Below are positions 32,700-44,751 of a DNA stretch of 64,000 bases, one piece after another. Positions within the stretch are counted from its first letter, which is position 1. Each line of letters opens with the position of its first letter. The position numbers were made by a program, and so were the translations under genes. The notes beneath the pieces were generated by a model, which did not search any database, was not told the origin of the DNA, and worked only from the letters and a program-made list of their open reading frames with translations. The stretch is from Nectonema munidae (Eukaryota; Nematomorpha; Nectonematoida; Nectonematidae), in contig JAUIRK010000165.1 in assembly GCA_030549495.1 (NCBI GenBank), positions 248,001 to 312,000 on the forward strand, read 5' to 3'.

Positions 32700-34235
32700 G
32701 TACACTGTAAATTCATCGGAGAAAATTGATCGAATGGTGAATTCATCGACAATATTTTTGTATATTTAATTATTAATATTTTCATAGAATAAAAATTAAA
32801 GCAATTTATTTTTCAAAAAGTAAAAATATTTAGTGTACTTCTGAATATATTTATATATAAAATCTAGCCTTTTGAGAAACTTGCGTGAAAGTATAAAGTT
32901 AAATGATCAGCGAGCGCTCTTAAATATTCAACTTTATTCAAAGTTTCTTACAACTCGTTGAAAATAATTTTTCATAATTTTGTTCATTTTTTTTTCTGTT
33001 GAAAAAATTAAAACTTCATTTTGCATTTCATAATTTTCATAGAAACGGAAGTTATCTTTTGAGTGTGTTATTCTATATTCAATGGAAATTCGAAGTTGGG
33101 ATAAACTTAATGGAGTAGAAGGAGCACATGATTTAGATTTTCTTAAATTTCTGATTATTTTTTTCATCAGCGAAATTGTTAGTAATTGAGTAGAAACAAC
33201 TTGGGATTTTGCTTCACAAGCCACGAAATATACGATGGTGCCGGGAGTTGCTTGTGAATAAACAGCTTTACCTGTGATCAAGTTATGCACTTTTTTTGCT
33301 TCAACTCTATAGCACAATTACCTGCATGATTGTGTTCTTTTAATCTTTAAAAAATATTGTTATCTTTAGTTTGTATTCTTGCCTTGCATTTAGTTTAATA
33401 ATAGTGATAGCATTCCAAAAAACTTTTTGATTTATTGTTTTCTCTTTACAAAATAAATAACCTCCATCCCCCAACTTTATTTCATTTTTTCACTCATAAT
33501 GTATTCCGAAGCCATAAATGATAAATTAAGATAGAAATGAATGGAAAAATAAAAACGATGAAACAGTTAACTTATAGATGACTTAGCTAACTTCCTTTCA
33601 ATGCTACACAAAGTAATGAAAAACGGATGCTAGAAGAAAATGTCAGGTTATGCAATATTTGCAATAGTTTAAAGGATATATGCTTTGAAAATTAAATCAA
33701 TGCACAAATGCGAGACAGTTACTCTTCAGCAATACAGTGAGACAGACGAGTATCTTATTTTATGTAAGCAAGGAAGAAGTATACAAGCCTCCTTTATTCG
33801 AAATAGATCATTGTATTTGTTAAGATTCAGCTAAAGAATCTTCTTGCAGAACAAAATCATGTGAGTTTCTCATGGTTTTAACTCTTTATTTGAGTCATCT
33901 CTTCTAAAATATTTGGAAGTTTAAAAACATGCTGTAAAAGCGACAGTTCAAATAGAAATTATAACAGCTCTTATCTGCCACTACATTTTTTGTAAATTGT
34001 ACAAGAATTTGTATCGATAAATCAAAGAACTTAGAAATTTTGTTTGAAGTTGGGGAAATAGATAAAAATATTTTTAACATTGTTTTCTTTGACAAAAATT
34101 CCAGATAACGATTTATAAAAAAACAGCATTTTTTTTTACTTTTTCAAAAATAAATTTTCAATTTTATGAAAATGAAATTAAAATACAAAATATATTGTCG
34201 ATGAATTCACCATTCGATGAATTTACCTGTCACGC
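32700..34235. mobile_element. MULE-type transposon with about 50-60-bp inverted ends
   Basis: The sequence GTAAATTCATCG...CGAATGGTGAATTCATCGAC near 32,706-32,756 is repeated inverted at 34,197-34,230. The left copy carries a short insertion. Between them lies a minus-strand MULE-like transposase fragment. Long inverted ends are typical of Mutator-like elements. The usual 9-bp target duplication could not be read. Direct repeats at 32,491 and 34,419 lie outside both ends. Confidence 0.65.
32934..33495 (-). pseudogene. FLYWCH-MULE transposase, N-terminal fragment
   Basis: On the minus strand the upstream part (33,490-33,330) reads, with frame changes, GDGGYLFCKEK, VFWNCYHYY, KCKARIQT and EHNH. 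That matches the FLYWCH zinc-finger pattern of GY, W-C, C and H-N-H. The 127-codon frame (33,317-32,934) continues with a helical AKKVHNLITGKAV region, LMKKIIRNLRKSK, PLSLSQLRI and EVLIFSTEKKMNKIMKNYF. This corresponds to the segment before the DGTF catalytic core of FLYWCH-type MULE transposases. The catalytic core itself is missing. The assignment is from pattern recognition. A FLYWCH-only host protein is less likely, given the inverted ends around it. Confidence 0.6.
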
Positions 34236-34418
34236 GTTTTATACGTTGTTCTTTTTTCTTTAAATCTCAACAGCCTACTGCGAAAATATATTTCTTCAAA
34301 ATTTGATGGGATAAGCGTTTGGTTTGAATTTGGAAATACTGATTTTTTTAATTATCGGCTTTTTTTATAATTAAATAATTAATTAATTTAACATAGGAAA
34401 GGATCTATAGCTGGACAG

Positions 34419-34535
34419 ATAAAGCCATTTTAAGGTAATTTTTTTTACAAATAAAGTCAACTTTTTGAAAATCTTACTTCAATTTTTGAAAGATTTATAT
34501 ACGACAATATTTGTTGCCTCTAATCATAATGAATA
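34419..34535 (+). repeat. About 115-bp direct repeat, right copy
   Basis: Partner of 32,491-32,608 with scattered differences. It ends in the same cluster (GTCGCC or GTTGCC, then TAAT). Confidence 0.7.
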
Positions 34536-35162
34536 AAGTCCCAAATGTATCTGCCATTCAGGATCGAGTAAAGAAAGATATCGCTTCGATTTTTAGTGTT
34601 TAATACAAATACAAGCATTATAAATAAGAATAATTTTAAGATGTCTGCGTACTGCAATCATTTTTGCAACTGATAAAAAAATAAATATATTTCATTTTCA
34701 ATCCTGCATGTATACATTTAGTGTAAATAAATACAATCAGCGTTCATTTTAACTAACAGTTTAAATTAATTTAGTTTTCTTGATATATTGTTTTTTTTAT
34801 AGAAAATTATTCAGAGATCTTAAGTATTCCAATACCAAAACGATCATCTTGTTTTTATTACAGAGGTTTCAAGAATAAATGGTATAAAGAATTGAAACGG
34901 TAAATGATCAAAAATTTGTTATTTCGAAATCGTGGATTTGCGCTAGTCAGGGAGTTTGTCATTTAGTTAGTTAAAAGAAGTTTTGTTTTTTCGTAACCTT
35001 TATTTCGCCGACATTTTCTCAAACCCTGTGATTTATTAAAAAGAATATTTCGACTCTTTGAGTGGTTTTCAAACTAAGTCAAGCAGAAAGCGGAGGGAAC
35101 ACTCTTTTCTATTCCTTCTCTCCGTTTCTAGCTGGGAAGATCTCCCTGGCAAATCGTTTGAG

Positions 35163-35316
35163 AAGATAAGATAAGATAAGATTTATTAATGTAATTTTGT
35201 AATATTTTGATAAGATTTATTAATGTAATTTTGTTTTCCACAATATATATTCGTTATATATGTCTCAGTTTCCCTATTTTATTTTAACTTTTTCTTTTCA
35301 TTTTCAAAATAAATCT

Positions 35317-35346
<30 letters not shown>
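35163..35346. mobile_element. Palindromic element with (GATAA)n inverted ends
   Basis: The left end has GATAAGATAAGATAAGATTT and the right end its complement, AAATCTTATC followed by five more TTATC units. An internal 25-bp unit beginning GATAAGATTTATTAATG is directly repeated (35,174 and 35,209). The length is about 184 bp, with no coding content. A microsatellite forms both ends. It could be a MITE or two converging SINE tails. Confidence 0.6.
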
Positions 35347-35348
<2 letters not shown>

Positions 35349-36270
35349 AACCTGAACTTTTCAAACTATTTTCTGTTGAACCAACTCAACTTTCAAGTTA
35401 TTTCCATTGTTTACATTGATACTTCCATTTCATGAAAATTTATTTTAATAATAATCTAATGAAACTTTCTCTTTATCTTGACACTTTTTGAGTAACATGT
35501 GAAGTTAATAATTTTATATAGTTGTAAGTTAATTTTACTAGTTGTAATAAAATAAAGTTTTTTCGGTGAAATGTTTTTTTTTGAATGAAAAATTTTTTTG
35601 CGAGAACGATCATTTTTGAGGAATGAATTTGATATTTATTTAACAAGTTTTTTTGACAAAATTGTATTTAAACAGAATTAAAATAGACCAAATTTCATTG
35701 ATGGCCTATTTTGTCAGTGTATAATTATCTCCTCTCCTTTTTGTTTTTGTATTATTTCCTCCAAGAAGTCATTAGTGCCGAAAACTGTTGAAAAACAAGT
35801 TATTTATAAGTTCAATATTATTTTATTTTTTCTATCAGTTTAATCAACCCCTGGACACATTCGTCAAGAACTTTATTAAAAGGAAACACAGTTAATTACA
35901 ATTTATTAGAAGTTTATGTCTAATTGAATGATTGAATTTAAGGTTTTGAATTTAAAGTTTTTTTGTATTGTTTCCATTTTTTCACCACAAAACAAGATGC
36001 TATTAAGATGATAATAATCTTTTTTTATACAAGTGTAACTTTAATCATGCAATCGTTTTCTGAATAATATCTTTTGTTTCTTCCAACATTATTTTTTCTC
36101 TAGTAAACTTTATTAAGTTATTCTCATAAAATTAAGTGAGAACAACTTAGGAAAATCCATTTAAAAAGTTTAATCAGTTGCAAAAAAGTTTTCGTTGCTC
36201 ACGTGGGTGTTGATTCGAAAAGTTTATGCCTCCCTCTAAATCCTAATTGTTTGAATTTATCTTTTATTAA
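35347..36270. other. AT-rich stretch with no recognisable feature
   Basis: Nothing supportable was seen. Confidence 0.4.
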
Positions 36271-36396
36271 TTTTCGACAAAGTCCAACTCACTCTTGTCA
36301 AACATTCAATTGTTTAATCACTTAATAAATTCGATATTCTTTATCATTTTAAGTCTTGGTCCATCTGTCTCGTTTGACATCAATTGTGAACAAGCA
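36271..36396. mobile_element. Decayed copy of the GTCGTTCACAATTGA MITE
   Basis: Shares with 4845-5005 the ordered motifs CTTGTCAA, TTTAATCA, AATAAATTCG, AAGTCTTGG and GACATCAATTGTGAAC. The left terminus is eroded. Confidence 0.65.
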
Positions 36397-36700
36397 CTAA
36401 ATATTAACTTGAAAAATCAAAGTTTTATCATGCAAATTGGTTTCAAAAGGTTAGTTAGTACTACTCAAATCAAGACTTTTTGATGAAATCTTTTAATGAA
36501 TACACTTTTTTAAACAAATTAGATTAAAATTTTAAAAATTTTTTCAAAATATTTAAAATTTAATTAAGAAGTGATACAGCCTTAATTTACAACTTTTTTT
36601 GATTTTCTATCTAAAAACAAATTGCTTGATTTTTCGGTCTGAAACTCTTTAAATTTACTCGATTCAAACTCAATTTTGGAAGGAACAAACTTAATTGAAT

Positions 36701-36770
36701 AAAGTTAAGGGTATCATGGGGTGATTTGATGGAGAAGGCACTGATGCAGTGCTTGTATCGTACTATGAAT
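36701..36770 (-). mobile_element. SINE family 1, truncated
   Basis: Matches only the non-tRNA body of the SINE (GGAGAAGGCACTGATGCAGTGCTTGTATCG). The tRNA head is missing. Confidence 0.6.
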
Positions 36771-37990
36771 ATTATGGCTCATTTAATATTTTAAAAGGGG
36801 TTGAAAAAAATGTGAAGGTCTTGATTTTTTTTATAATTTAAAAGACGTGTTTAGCTTGCGAGTAGACTTTCCATATTACCTTATTTGTTTTACGGTTGAG
36901 TTTTAGACAGAAATTCTTTTAAAATATATTTTAATTTATAAAAAAAGTTTACCCCTCCCCAAAATTTTTAAGGATGTTTGCCCCTGATATTATATATTTT
37001 TATATAGATTTAAGAATTTGAAATTTCTTCAAAATTAACCCGTTAATCGACCTTTTTTTAAATTCATTCTTTTTCATTTCAAATTCATTCTTTTTCACTT
37101 TGAAAACATTTTTTCCTTCTGAATTCATCCATTATGGTTTTAAAAATGTTTATATCTTTTTCCCATATGAAAATTTGAAATCATAAGGATGAAATCAAAA
37201 TGAAAAAAATTAATTGAAGAAAAAGGTTTATTGTTAAGACTTAATACTTAGACAAATTCAAAATGAAAAAAAATGAATTCAAAATGGAAAAAGATTAATA
37301 AAAAATGGAAAAGGTATATATATTAAACATTTGAGTTTTCCAATTCTTTGAGATGATTTTTTCAAATAACAAACACAGTTATTGTTAAGTCAAAAACAAC
37401 CATGCAATCTTGACACATAAGTGAGCAACGTGAATCTATATAATAATATAATATAATGTTTTTGAAATCAATTTCTAAATTTATGTGCTTTATTCTAGGT
37501 CGAAACATTTTATGTAAACTTAATTTCGGTAAAATTTGAGTTAGACAGCACTAATTTCGATAAACTTTTGTTTTGGTTAGAATAAACTTAAACTGGTGAA
37601 AAAAACTGGTAAAGTATAACATGGGACTCTATCTTTAAATAATTTTTCGAATAACAAGATACGCCATGGTAGTGTCTACAAAGAAAGGCAAAAATATAAA
37701 ACAAATTTATTCTTTATTCAAATGTTTGGATTTCAAAATTAGCTTCTTTTGTTATAGAAGTATGAGTTGGGCTTTTACTAACATTCTTACATTAGAGAAT
37801 AAATTGTACAAAAAAAGCAAAATGAACATAAGAAAAAAATTAAAAATTCCTTTTATCAAAAGCAATACAAAGGAAAAACACTTTTAAGTGAAGTATTTCA
37901 TCACTTTGGAAATACGTTGGTATAAAAAAACTTTTTGTTTCTCGTCCTTTTGACGTTACTAAATTTTCACAATAATTTATTTTAAAAGAA
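36771..37990. other. AT-rich stretch with no recognisable feature
   Basis: Contains short repeated phrases built on AAATTCATTCTTTTTCA (37,060-37,110) and inverted relatives at 37,255-37,300. No gene was identified. Confidence 0.4.
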
Positions 37991-38198
37991 CAGTAGTCAC
38001 CCCCCCCCCCCCCTAATACACGCAGCATCAGTACACGAAATCCGTTAATCCGCCGATCAACGTAACTTTCCGTTTTTGCCTCATGCAACTCATACACTCA
38101 TGACAAACTTGCCATCTCTCTTATACAATACACGGATCAGATAATTCACGGGGGGTTGGTCAACTTTCCGGTGGTCGTGTATTAAGTGGGGACAACTG
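37991..38198. mobile_element. Tigger/mariner-type MITE
   Basis: A 208-bp element. The left end is CAGTAGTCACCCCC...TAATACACG. The right end inverted reads CAGTTGTCCCCACTTAATAC, followed by ACG. TA follows the right end (38,199-38,200); the left flank reads AA, possibly mutated. CAGT ends with TA targets suggest a Tc1/mariner relative. The C run (37,999-38,013) may vary in length. Confidence 0.65.
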
Positions 38199-38797
38199 TA
38201 ATACAAATCAAACAATTTGAAATTACAATTTGAAATTTAAAAACTAAAAATTTTAACTCATCAATTAATAATAGATATGAAAAAATAGACTGAAAAAAGT
38301 GTATTGGTTAAAGAGTGGAAGTTAAAAAAGTTTTTGAAAATATTCAAACAAAAAAATCCCCAAATTAAATGTACAAAAAGGTTAATTTTGATGTTAAAAA
38401 GGGTAATTAAATAAAACCACAACTTTTCTATCTTTTATATTCTATAAATATTTTATTTAGTATAATATTATTTAGTAAGGAAGGAACGAACACTAAAACA
38501 GTTTTTTGAGGTTTTCACTAGGTTAAATAGAAACTCGCGATAAATGAAATGAGAGGGCAATTTGAAATTTTTTGTTATGATGTGTTTGGAAGCAAGTTGT
38601 GTAGCAAGATCGTATGAAAACGCAGGAACAATGCGAGATAATAATAGTAGTGAGTTTGATAGAGAGATAGATGGATAAAAGAAAAATCAATGCAAAAGCA
38701 AACTTGTAGTTTGATTGATGTGTTAAATGGAAAGATATAGTGAAATCAGGAGTTTGATTGATATTCATGCAATAGAGAGAGACGTAAATTGACATGA

Positions 38798-39146
38798 TCT
38801 ACGATTGGCACTAAATGGCCGCTCACCGTTCTCTCGATTATAACATCCTTGATGGACATCAAGATGAAAGACGCTTGGAAAAGTTGTTATCCTTCTATTT
38901 CGTTCATCGATCAGCCAGAAGGGTCTACCTTTACAGATGCGACTCCCTTTCAAGTTGGCATTGGTGGCAGCATGGATAACTCAATAAGTTTATCTTTGCC
39001 TTATAAACTGGGCATTCATGTGACTGAGCTCCTTGCAATCATCATCGGTGCAAAGCTCAATTCCGATCGCTGTAGGCTTTTCGCTGACTCTGCCGTTGCG
39101 ATTCTCAACATCAAAAATGCAGGCTCTTCTTGCAAATGGTCTAGAG
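38798..39146 (+). pseudogene. RNase H-like fragment of a reverse-transcribing element
   Basis: The frame opens at 38,798 after a stop and reads on past 39,146. Its core has TFTDATPFQVGIGG, LGIHVTELLAIIIGAKL and LFADSAVAIL. The order of an Asp-Ala-Thr/Ser strand, a His-x-x-Glu-Leu-Leu helix and a final Asp-Ser strand matches the catalytic D-E-D of RNase H domains attached to reverse transcriptases. The wording (DATP and IHxxELLA) is closer to DIRS-like or hepadnavirus-like RNase H than to ordinary Gypsy or BEL, but I cannot decide from one fragment. No reverse transcriptase, integrase or terminal repeats are seen nearby. The sequence is GC-richer than its surroundings. It appears cut at 39,147 by a hAT-type MITE end. 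Confidence 0.45.
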
Positions 39147-39230
39147 CAGGAATGGCCAGCCGGCAGGCGACATTGCAGCCTACTTAATTCTTCAATGCAG
39201 GTTTTGAAGATCAAATAATGGGACATTGTT
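39147..39230 (+). mobile_element. hAT-type MITE end (CAGGAATGGCCAGCC), partial
   Basis: CAGGAATGGCCAGCCGGCAG and the later TTTTGAAGATCAAATAATGG correspond to CAGGAATGTCCAACCCGCAG and TTTTGAAGATTAAATAATGC at 58,694. The two are therefore ends of one MITE family with a hAT-like CAGG start. Confidence 0.55.
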
Positions 39231-41249
39231 CACACAATTGGCCCATGTTTGTCACATCATATTCGTAAAACTAAATATTTCAAAATTAAAAATTAAACCC
39301 TAACTATTTACTCTTACATGGTATGCTTGTGAATATTCTTACATCTTACATCAAATCAAAGTAGTCAAGCTTTGCAAGCTCTCATTAAATTCACTATTCC
39401 TTCTAGTTCTATGTTCTTCTAATTTATTTAAAGATTAATTATTTAATTGTTAAATGCAAATTTCTTCACTTCAAAGTGTTGATATTGTTTTAGTAACATG
39501 AAAAGTATATTTCTTGACAACAGAATTTAAGGCTCTTTTGAATAGTATAAAACGAAAGCAATTTTGCATAATTTGAAGTTGGAGACTCATGATATTTAAA
39601 ACAGAAACGTTGGTGTTGGATCATTATAAATAGGGGAAATCACCACTCTTAAAAAATTATACATAATTTAAGTTGCAGTCGCAAAATTACGAATAGGTAG
39701 AGTCGGATTCCAAAAATTATAAAAAAGTGAAGTCGAAGCTGGAAAACATTTTTCTGATTTCACAACACTGCTTTCCAAATTTTTTTTCAGAATTTTTTCT
39801 AAAAAAAATAAAAGTTGATCCTGTTAAATGCTGCCTAAATGCAGATAAAAGAGCGATTAAGGGCTTTAGTAATTGGGTATTCGGCCAATTCCTGCTGCAA
39901 TTGCAGAACTAAAGCAAACTTTCAAACGATGCTGGGAAGTTTCAATAAACAGATTGGCAACTCAGAAAACTACGAAACGTGTAAAAGCGCATCAATTTTT
40001 AAATAAAAAATGAAAACTAGTTTTTTCGAATATTGGAAATTTTGTTCTTGCATTTGTATGCTGAAATATAAATCTAAGTCTTATTAAGTAATTAGTTTTA
40101 TAACTAAGAAAACTTATAGAGTGTGAGAAAAATGATTATTTTACCACGATATTGTAAATAAGTTTGTACAGAAAAACTCGGTTTTTTACAAAAACCCAAA
40201 TCCCGGACTTTTTTGAAGAAAAAAGCGCGTTTTTTCCAAGTCTGCTTAACAATTTTGATGGAATTCTAGATAGAGCCCATATCGTCCCTTCAAGAGCAGC
40301 GAAATGTGTTTTGTCCTCTTATAGTTGAGCTTTGAACTGCGTTTTTGCTCGTTATTCTTTCTTTCCTTCTTCCCTTTCGTAACATTAATGCCTTCATCAT
40401 GACTATTATTTGATTTTTGAAGTCATTTTAAGAGATACTTTGGTATATGACTTGTATAAAAATAAATATCTCACATTTTCACTTAACATTATTAAAAAAA
40501 GCCCCATGCTAAAAATGTCAACCATTCGCGACTTTGTTGAATCATGATTTGTTCTGTATTATGTTATTCTATAACACCATCCAAAATTCCCAAAGAAGCA
40601 GATTAAGTGATTGACAGCTTACCAACATTTTCAGAATAACAAACAGTATCATACAAACAGATATTAAAAATTTTTTAGAATAAAAGTCAGAATCACTTTT
40701 TAATTTTGTCTGAAAAGTTTGTATTTTAATTTGTTTATAAATTTTTCGTTTGAAAATTTTCAGAAATTAAGATTACAGTTAAACTTTTGGCCCATAAATG
40801 GCACTTAAAATTTAAAATTGGCCCCTAAGTATAAAAGGATGCACACATCCTTCGTATAGATCCATCCTATCGTAATTTATTGAAGATCATAAACATGATT
40901 TCTACTTTATTATTAAAGGTAGAATCCAATTAGCACGCCACACAAACCGGATGATATTCCTTCTCGACAGGATACCTACCTTCGCCTATAGTCTTAGCTT
41001 CTTTGCTCTTCTCGTTTTTCTCCATGCTCTTCTATCAAACTCCCACCCTAATCCCCTGCGATGGAACACACTTGGCATCTTAATTAATCTAAAATTAAAA
41101 ATTAATTTTCAAGATTAGAAAAGCTTAAAAATTAGATTTTTATAATATAATACGTCAAAAAAAGTGATGAATTAAACGACTTTTTCCCTAAATTTGCAAC
41201 TCTGAATCGGCAGTGTATGACGGCTGGAAGGACGGGAGTGTGAAGATGA
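39231..41249. other. AT-rich stretch with no recognisable feature
   Basis: No gene, RNA or paired repeat could be supported. Confidence 0.4.
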
Positions 41250-41945
41250 GTAGAACTGGACCTAGAATCACGCGGTACCAATAATCTTTCACAGGACCTA
41301 GGATCATGCGGTACCAATGATCTTTAACTCGACCTAGAACCACGCGGTACCAATGATCTTTAACTGGACCTAGAATCACGCGGTACCAATGATCTTTAAC
41401 TGGACCTAGAATCACGCGGTACCAATGATCTTTAACTGGACCTAGAATCACATGGTACCAAAGATCTTTAACTGGACCTATTATCAGGCGGTACCAATGA
41501 TCTTTTACACTCTTTAACTGGACCACGAATCACGGGTGTACCAATGATCTTTAACTGGACCTATGAATCACAGTACCAATGATCTTTCACAGGACCTAGG
41601 ATCACGCGGTACCAATGATCTTTAACTGGACCTAGAATCACGCGGTACAAATGATCTTTAACTGGACCTAGAATTAACTGGACCTATGAATCACAGTACT
41701 AATGATCTTTAACTGAACCTATGAATCACAGTACCAATGATCTTTCACAGGACCTAGGATCACGCGGTACCAATGATCTTTAACTGGACCTAGAATCACA
41801 GTACCAATGATCTTTCACACGTCCTAGAAACACTGTACCAATGATCTTTCACACGTCCTATTATCACAGTACCAATGATCTTTCACGCGTCCTATTATCA
41901 CAATAGCAATGATCTTTCACACGTCCTAGAATGACGGGGACCCAG
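41250..41945. repeat. 36-bp minisatellite, about 18 units
   Basis: The unit is GGACCTAGAATCACGCGGTA plus CCAATGATCTTTAACT. The first seven units are nearly perfect. Later ones show 3- to 6-bp deletions and a TTTCAC variant in place of TTTAACT. As 36 is a multiple of three, the minus strand stays open through the regular part (41,526-41,188) and would repeat a 12-residue unit, VKDHWYRVILGP. No start context or conserved protein supports translation. The array is much more GC-rich than its surroundings and is followed by a GC-rich junction (GGGAAGCGAGAGACAAACAC, then GGGCCCGG). Confidence 0.95.
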
Positions 41946-41996
41946 AATCTTACGTCTCGAGGGAAGCGAGAGACAAACACGGGCCCGGCTAGCATA

Positions 41997-42030
41997 TAAT
42001 AATAATACTACTACTACTAATAATAATATG
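41997..42030. repeat. AAT/ACT trinucleotide run
   Basis: ATAATAATAATACTACTACTACTAATAATAATA, a compound microsatellite directly after the minisatellite. Confidence 0.9.
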
Positions 42031-42269
42031 ACGATTTTTTGGAAATTTTTACTTATTTGATTTGCAGAAAAAATTTAACTGTTTTTCAATATTTCTTTTC
42101 CAGATATATATTTATCATTTTAAAGCTTATCGTTTGCTACATATGCTAGAATAATTTATTTTTGCAAAAGTTTTTAAAGTGGAGCCAACGATATATTTAA
42201 AAAGAATAAATATTTTTTGATTTGAACATTTTTCGATTTTGATTACAAAATTTTATTTTGATTATTTGA

Positions 42270-42680
42270 CAAATATATTATTTAAAATCGTGCAAATTAC
42301 AAAATATAGGTAATAACTTTTGTAACATCGTATGAGGTAGCAAAATATGAACAGAAAATTTCATATTTTTTGTTTTTTTAAAGAATATTTTTCGATTCTT
42401 TGATTACAGTATTTTATTTTTATTATTTGACAAATATATTATTTAATATCGTGAAAAAATTGCAAAAATATAGGTAATAACTTATGTAACATTGTCTCCC
42501 TGAATGTGGTATATCAAATCTTACATCTAGCAAAATATCAACAGACAGATTGGAGATGAACCAACGTAATATACAGGTATAATGTATATAGGTAATAACT
42601 TATGTAGCATCGTCTCCCCGAATGAGGTATATCAAATCTTACATCTAGCAGAATGTGAACAGAAAGTTGAACATTGTCTC
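42270..42680. repeat. Degenerate tandem repeat, about 110-bp period
   Basis: The phrases GGTAATAACTTATGTAACAT, GTATATCAAATCTTACATCT, and AGCAAAATATGAACAGAAA recur three times with drift. No coding content. Confidence 0.7.
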
Positions 42681-42730
42681 CCTAGTCATTTGTACATGGA
42701 ATAGAAACCATCGTAGTATACAGGTTGGAT

Positions 42731-42754
42731 AAATATATATATATATATATATAA
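42731..42754. repeat. (AT)n microsatellite
   Basis: About twelve AT units. Confidence 0.9.
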
Positions 42755-43760
42755 AATAAATATATCCGATAAACACATAATATCTTTATTCAAAGGATAC
42801 TAATTAAAAGATTAGGCATTGAAAAAGTCTTGATAAAGGAGAGAGTCAGATGAGGCAGAGATAATGAGTAAATTTAGTTATTTAACCTGCACAATCAATA
42901 CGCAATGAGAAGTGCACGCGCTCTTCAAACAAAAATACTTCACTCAAATAATAATAATAATACTAATTATCATTATCTATCATAAATGGCGATTATGCTA
43001 ACACATGAAAGATTTCATTAAATGATAATTCAACATCTTTCCCAAATGTCAATAAATCTCAATTTCTTCTCGCATATTTAGCCATGTATATTCTAATACT
43101 ATGTAAATCAAGAAATTTTCGCGGAAGTTAAATTTTCCCGATAAAAGTTCGTGTAGTGTTATTTTCGTCAGCAATCATATATTTCCCAAAATTTTCTTCA
43201 TGTGTCATACTTATTTTTCTCTACAAGAGTTTCAGATTAATTAATATATTTGAGAGTTGTATTTTCGCCAAAATTTCATGATTTACAGTATCCTTCAATA
43301 AGTTATGTGAAGCTTTTTGTATATAACTCAAGCTAACTTGTTCATAACCACATTGTCTCCGTATCTTGAAGTGCTTTTCATCTTTCGACTCAAGAATCAT
43401 ATTTGAAAAATCTTATTTTAACGAGAGAGTAATCAATAAAAAATTTTGATTTGTATTTTAAAATTTACAAACATAAAATATTGCTAAAATAATTTTTATT
43501 TTCTTTTTTTGATTTATTTAATTCCATTTTCATATTTCAAAATAAATTATTTATTAATAAAATGATCATTATTCTATACAATAAAAATATATTTAAAACG
43601 AATCATGTAAAAGAGGTTTGAAGTAAAGAGAGTTACCTAAAAAACGAAGGGCGGATCTAGAAAATAATTTAACCCCGAGCGATTTTATATCATTTTTTTT
43701 ATAAAATAAATTTTTCTGAATTGCCTATATAGGCAAAATCACGTGAATGAATGCCTAGAG
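42755..43760. other. AT-rich stretch with no recognisable feature
   Basis: Nothing supportable was seen. Confidence 0.4.
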
Positions 43761-44239
43761 TAGTGATTCACAACTTTTTTGTCCCATGGACCTCTTAAAC
43801 TAAAATATTTATCATTCAAACCCACTCAGAATAAAACTTACATTCCATCAAAGTGACGAAGAAAGTTACATTCATATTTGCAAGTAAAACATTTTTTAAA
43901 GCAGTAGATAAAACAATGTGTAGGAAATTCAACAGTGTTTGTCAAATTTTAAACTTTTGATCAAAGCTTTCTATGTAATCAACAAAAAAGAGACCTCTTT
44001 CTTGCATTTTTTTCATGTATTAAAAATAGAGAAATTGGCGCTTCGGCTTATATTGATTACAGACTCTACTTATTATCAAAAAATTAATGATTAAAAGTAA
44101 AATAGTTCTAATTTTCTTTTTAAATATATAATTGCAATACTTTATCAGCTAATATATATGATGCAAAAAGGTTCGCGGACACCCAATAAAACCTTCACCG
44201 ACCTCTAACGATTCGTGGACCCCGGGTTAAGAACCACTG
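43761..44239. mobile_element. hAT MITE with CAGTGGTTCTTAACC-type ends
   Basis: A 479-bp element. The left end is TAGTGATTCACAACTTTTTT and the inverted right end CAGTGGTTCTTAACCCGGGG. Both run inward to a GTCCA/GGACC motif. These ends match the widespread hAT/Charlie-type terminal sequence. The flanks give only a weak 8-bp match. The interior is AT-rich and noncoding. Confidence 0.8.
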
Positions 44240-44751
44240 CTTTATAGTATTACTCGTATTACACAAGCAACATCTACTCATATCATGTCACGGATCTGAA
44301 TTTACAGCCCTTCTTTCACAAAATTAAAGTAATTTTCATTGAGCTATTCTACACTGATAGTCTGACAAAATCGGTATTGGAAAATAAAGTTGGGGGAGGA
44401 GATTTATGTAGAGTGGAACAAAATACGAGTTTTATATCAAAAGTTGAAAATTGCGTAACAGGAAAATAGAAAATAAATATTCAAAAAAAGTGTTCTTGGG
44501 CAATTCGAAATCAAATGCGAGGCCACAATGTGACGCTGGCGCCGCTTTAACATCGCTATATTTATATACTTAATAATGAACTATGATATCAATTTTTATG
44601 TATTCATGTTTTCTTCAACATTTTTTTTATTTAGCAAGAAATCTAGGAAAGATTATAGAGCGCATAAGAGTCACTACGTTTCACAGAAAGATTTTGTAGC
44701 GACAGTTTTTCAAAGTTGTCACGAGCAGTGTGCACTGTGCAGCTTCTCTCT

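Noticed and set aside
42270-42680. CRISPR-like array
   Set aside because: The repeats are degenerate, about 110 bp apart, and the sequence is clearly eukaryotic.
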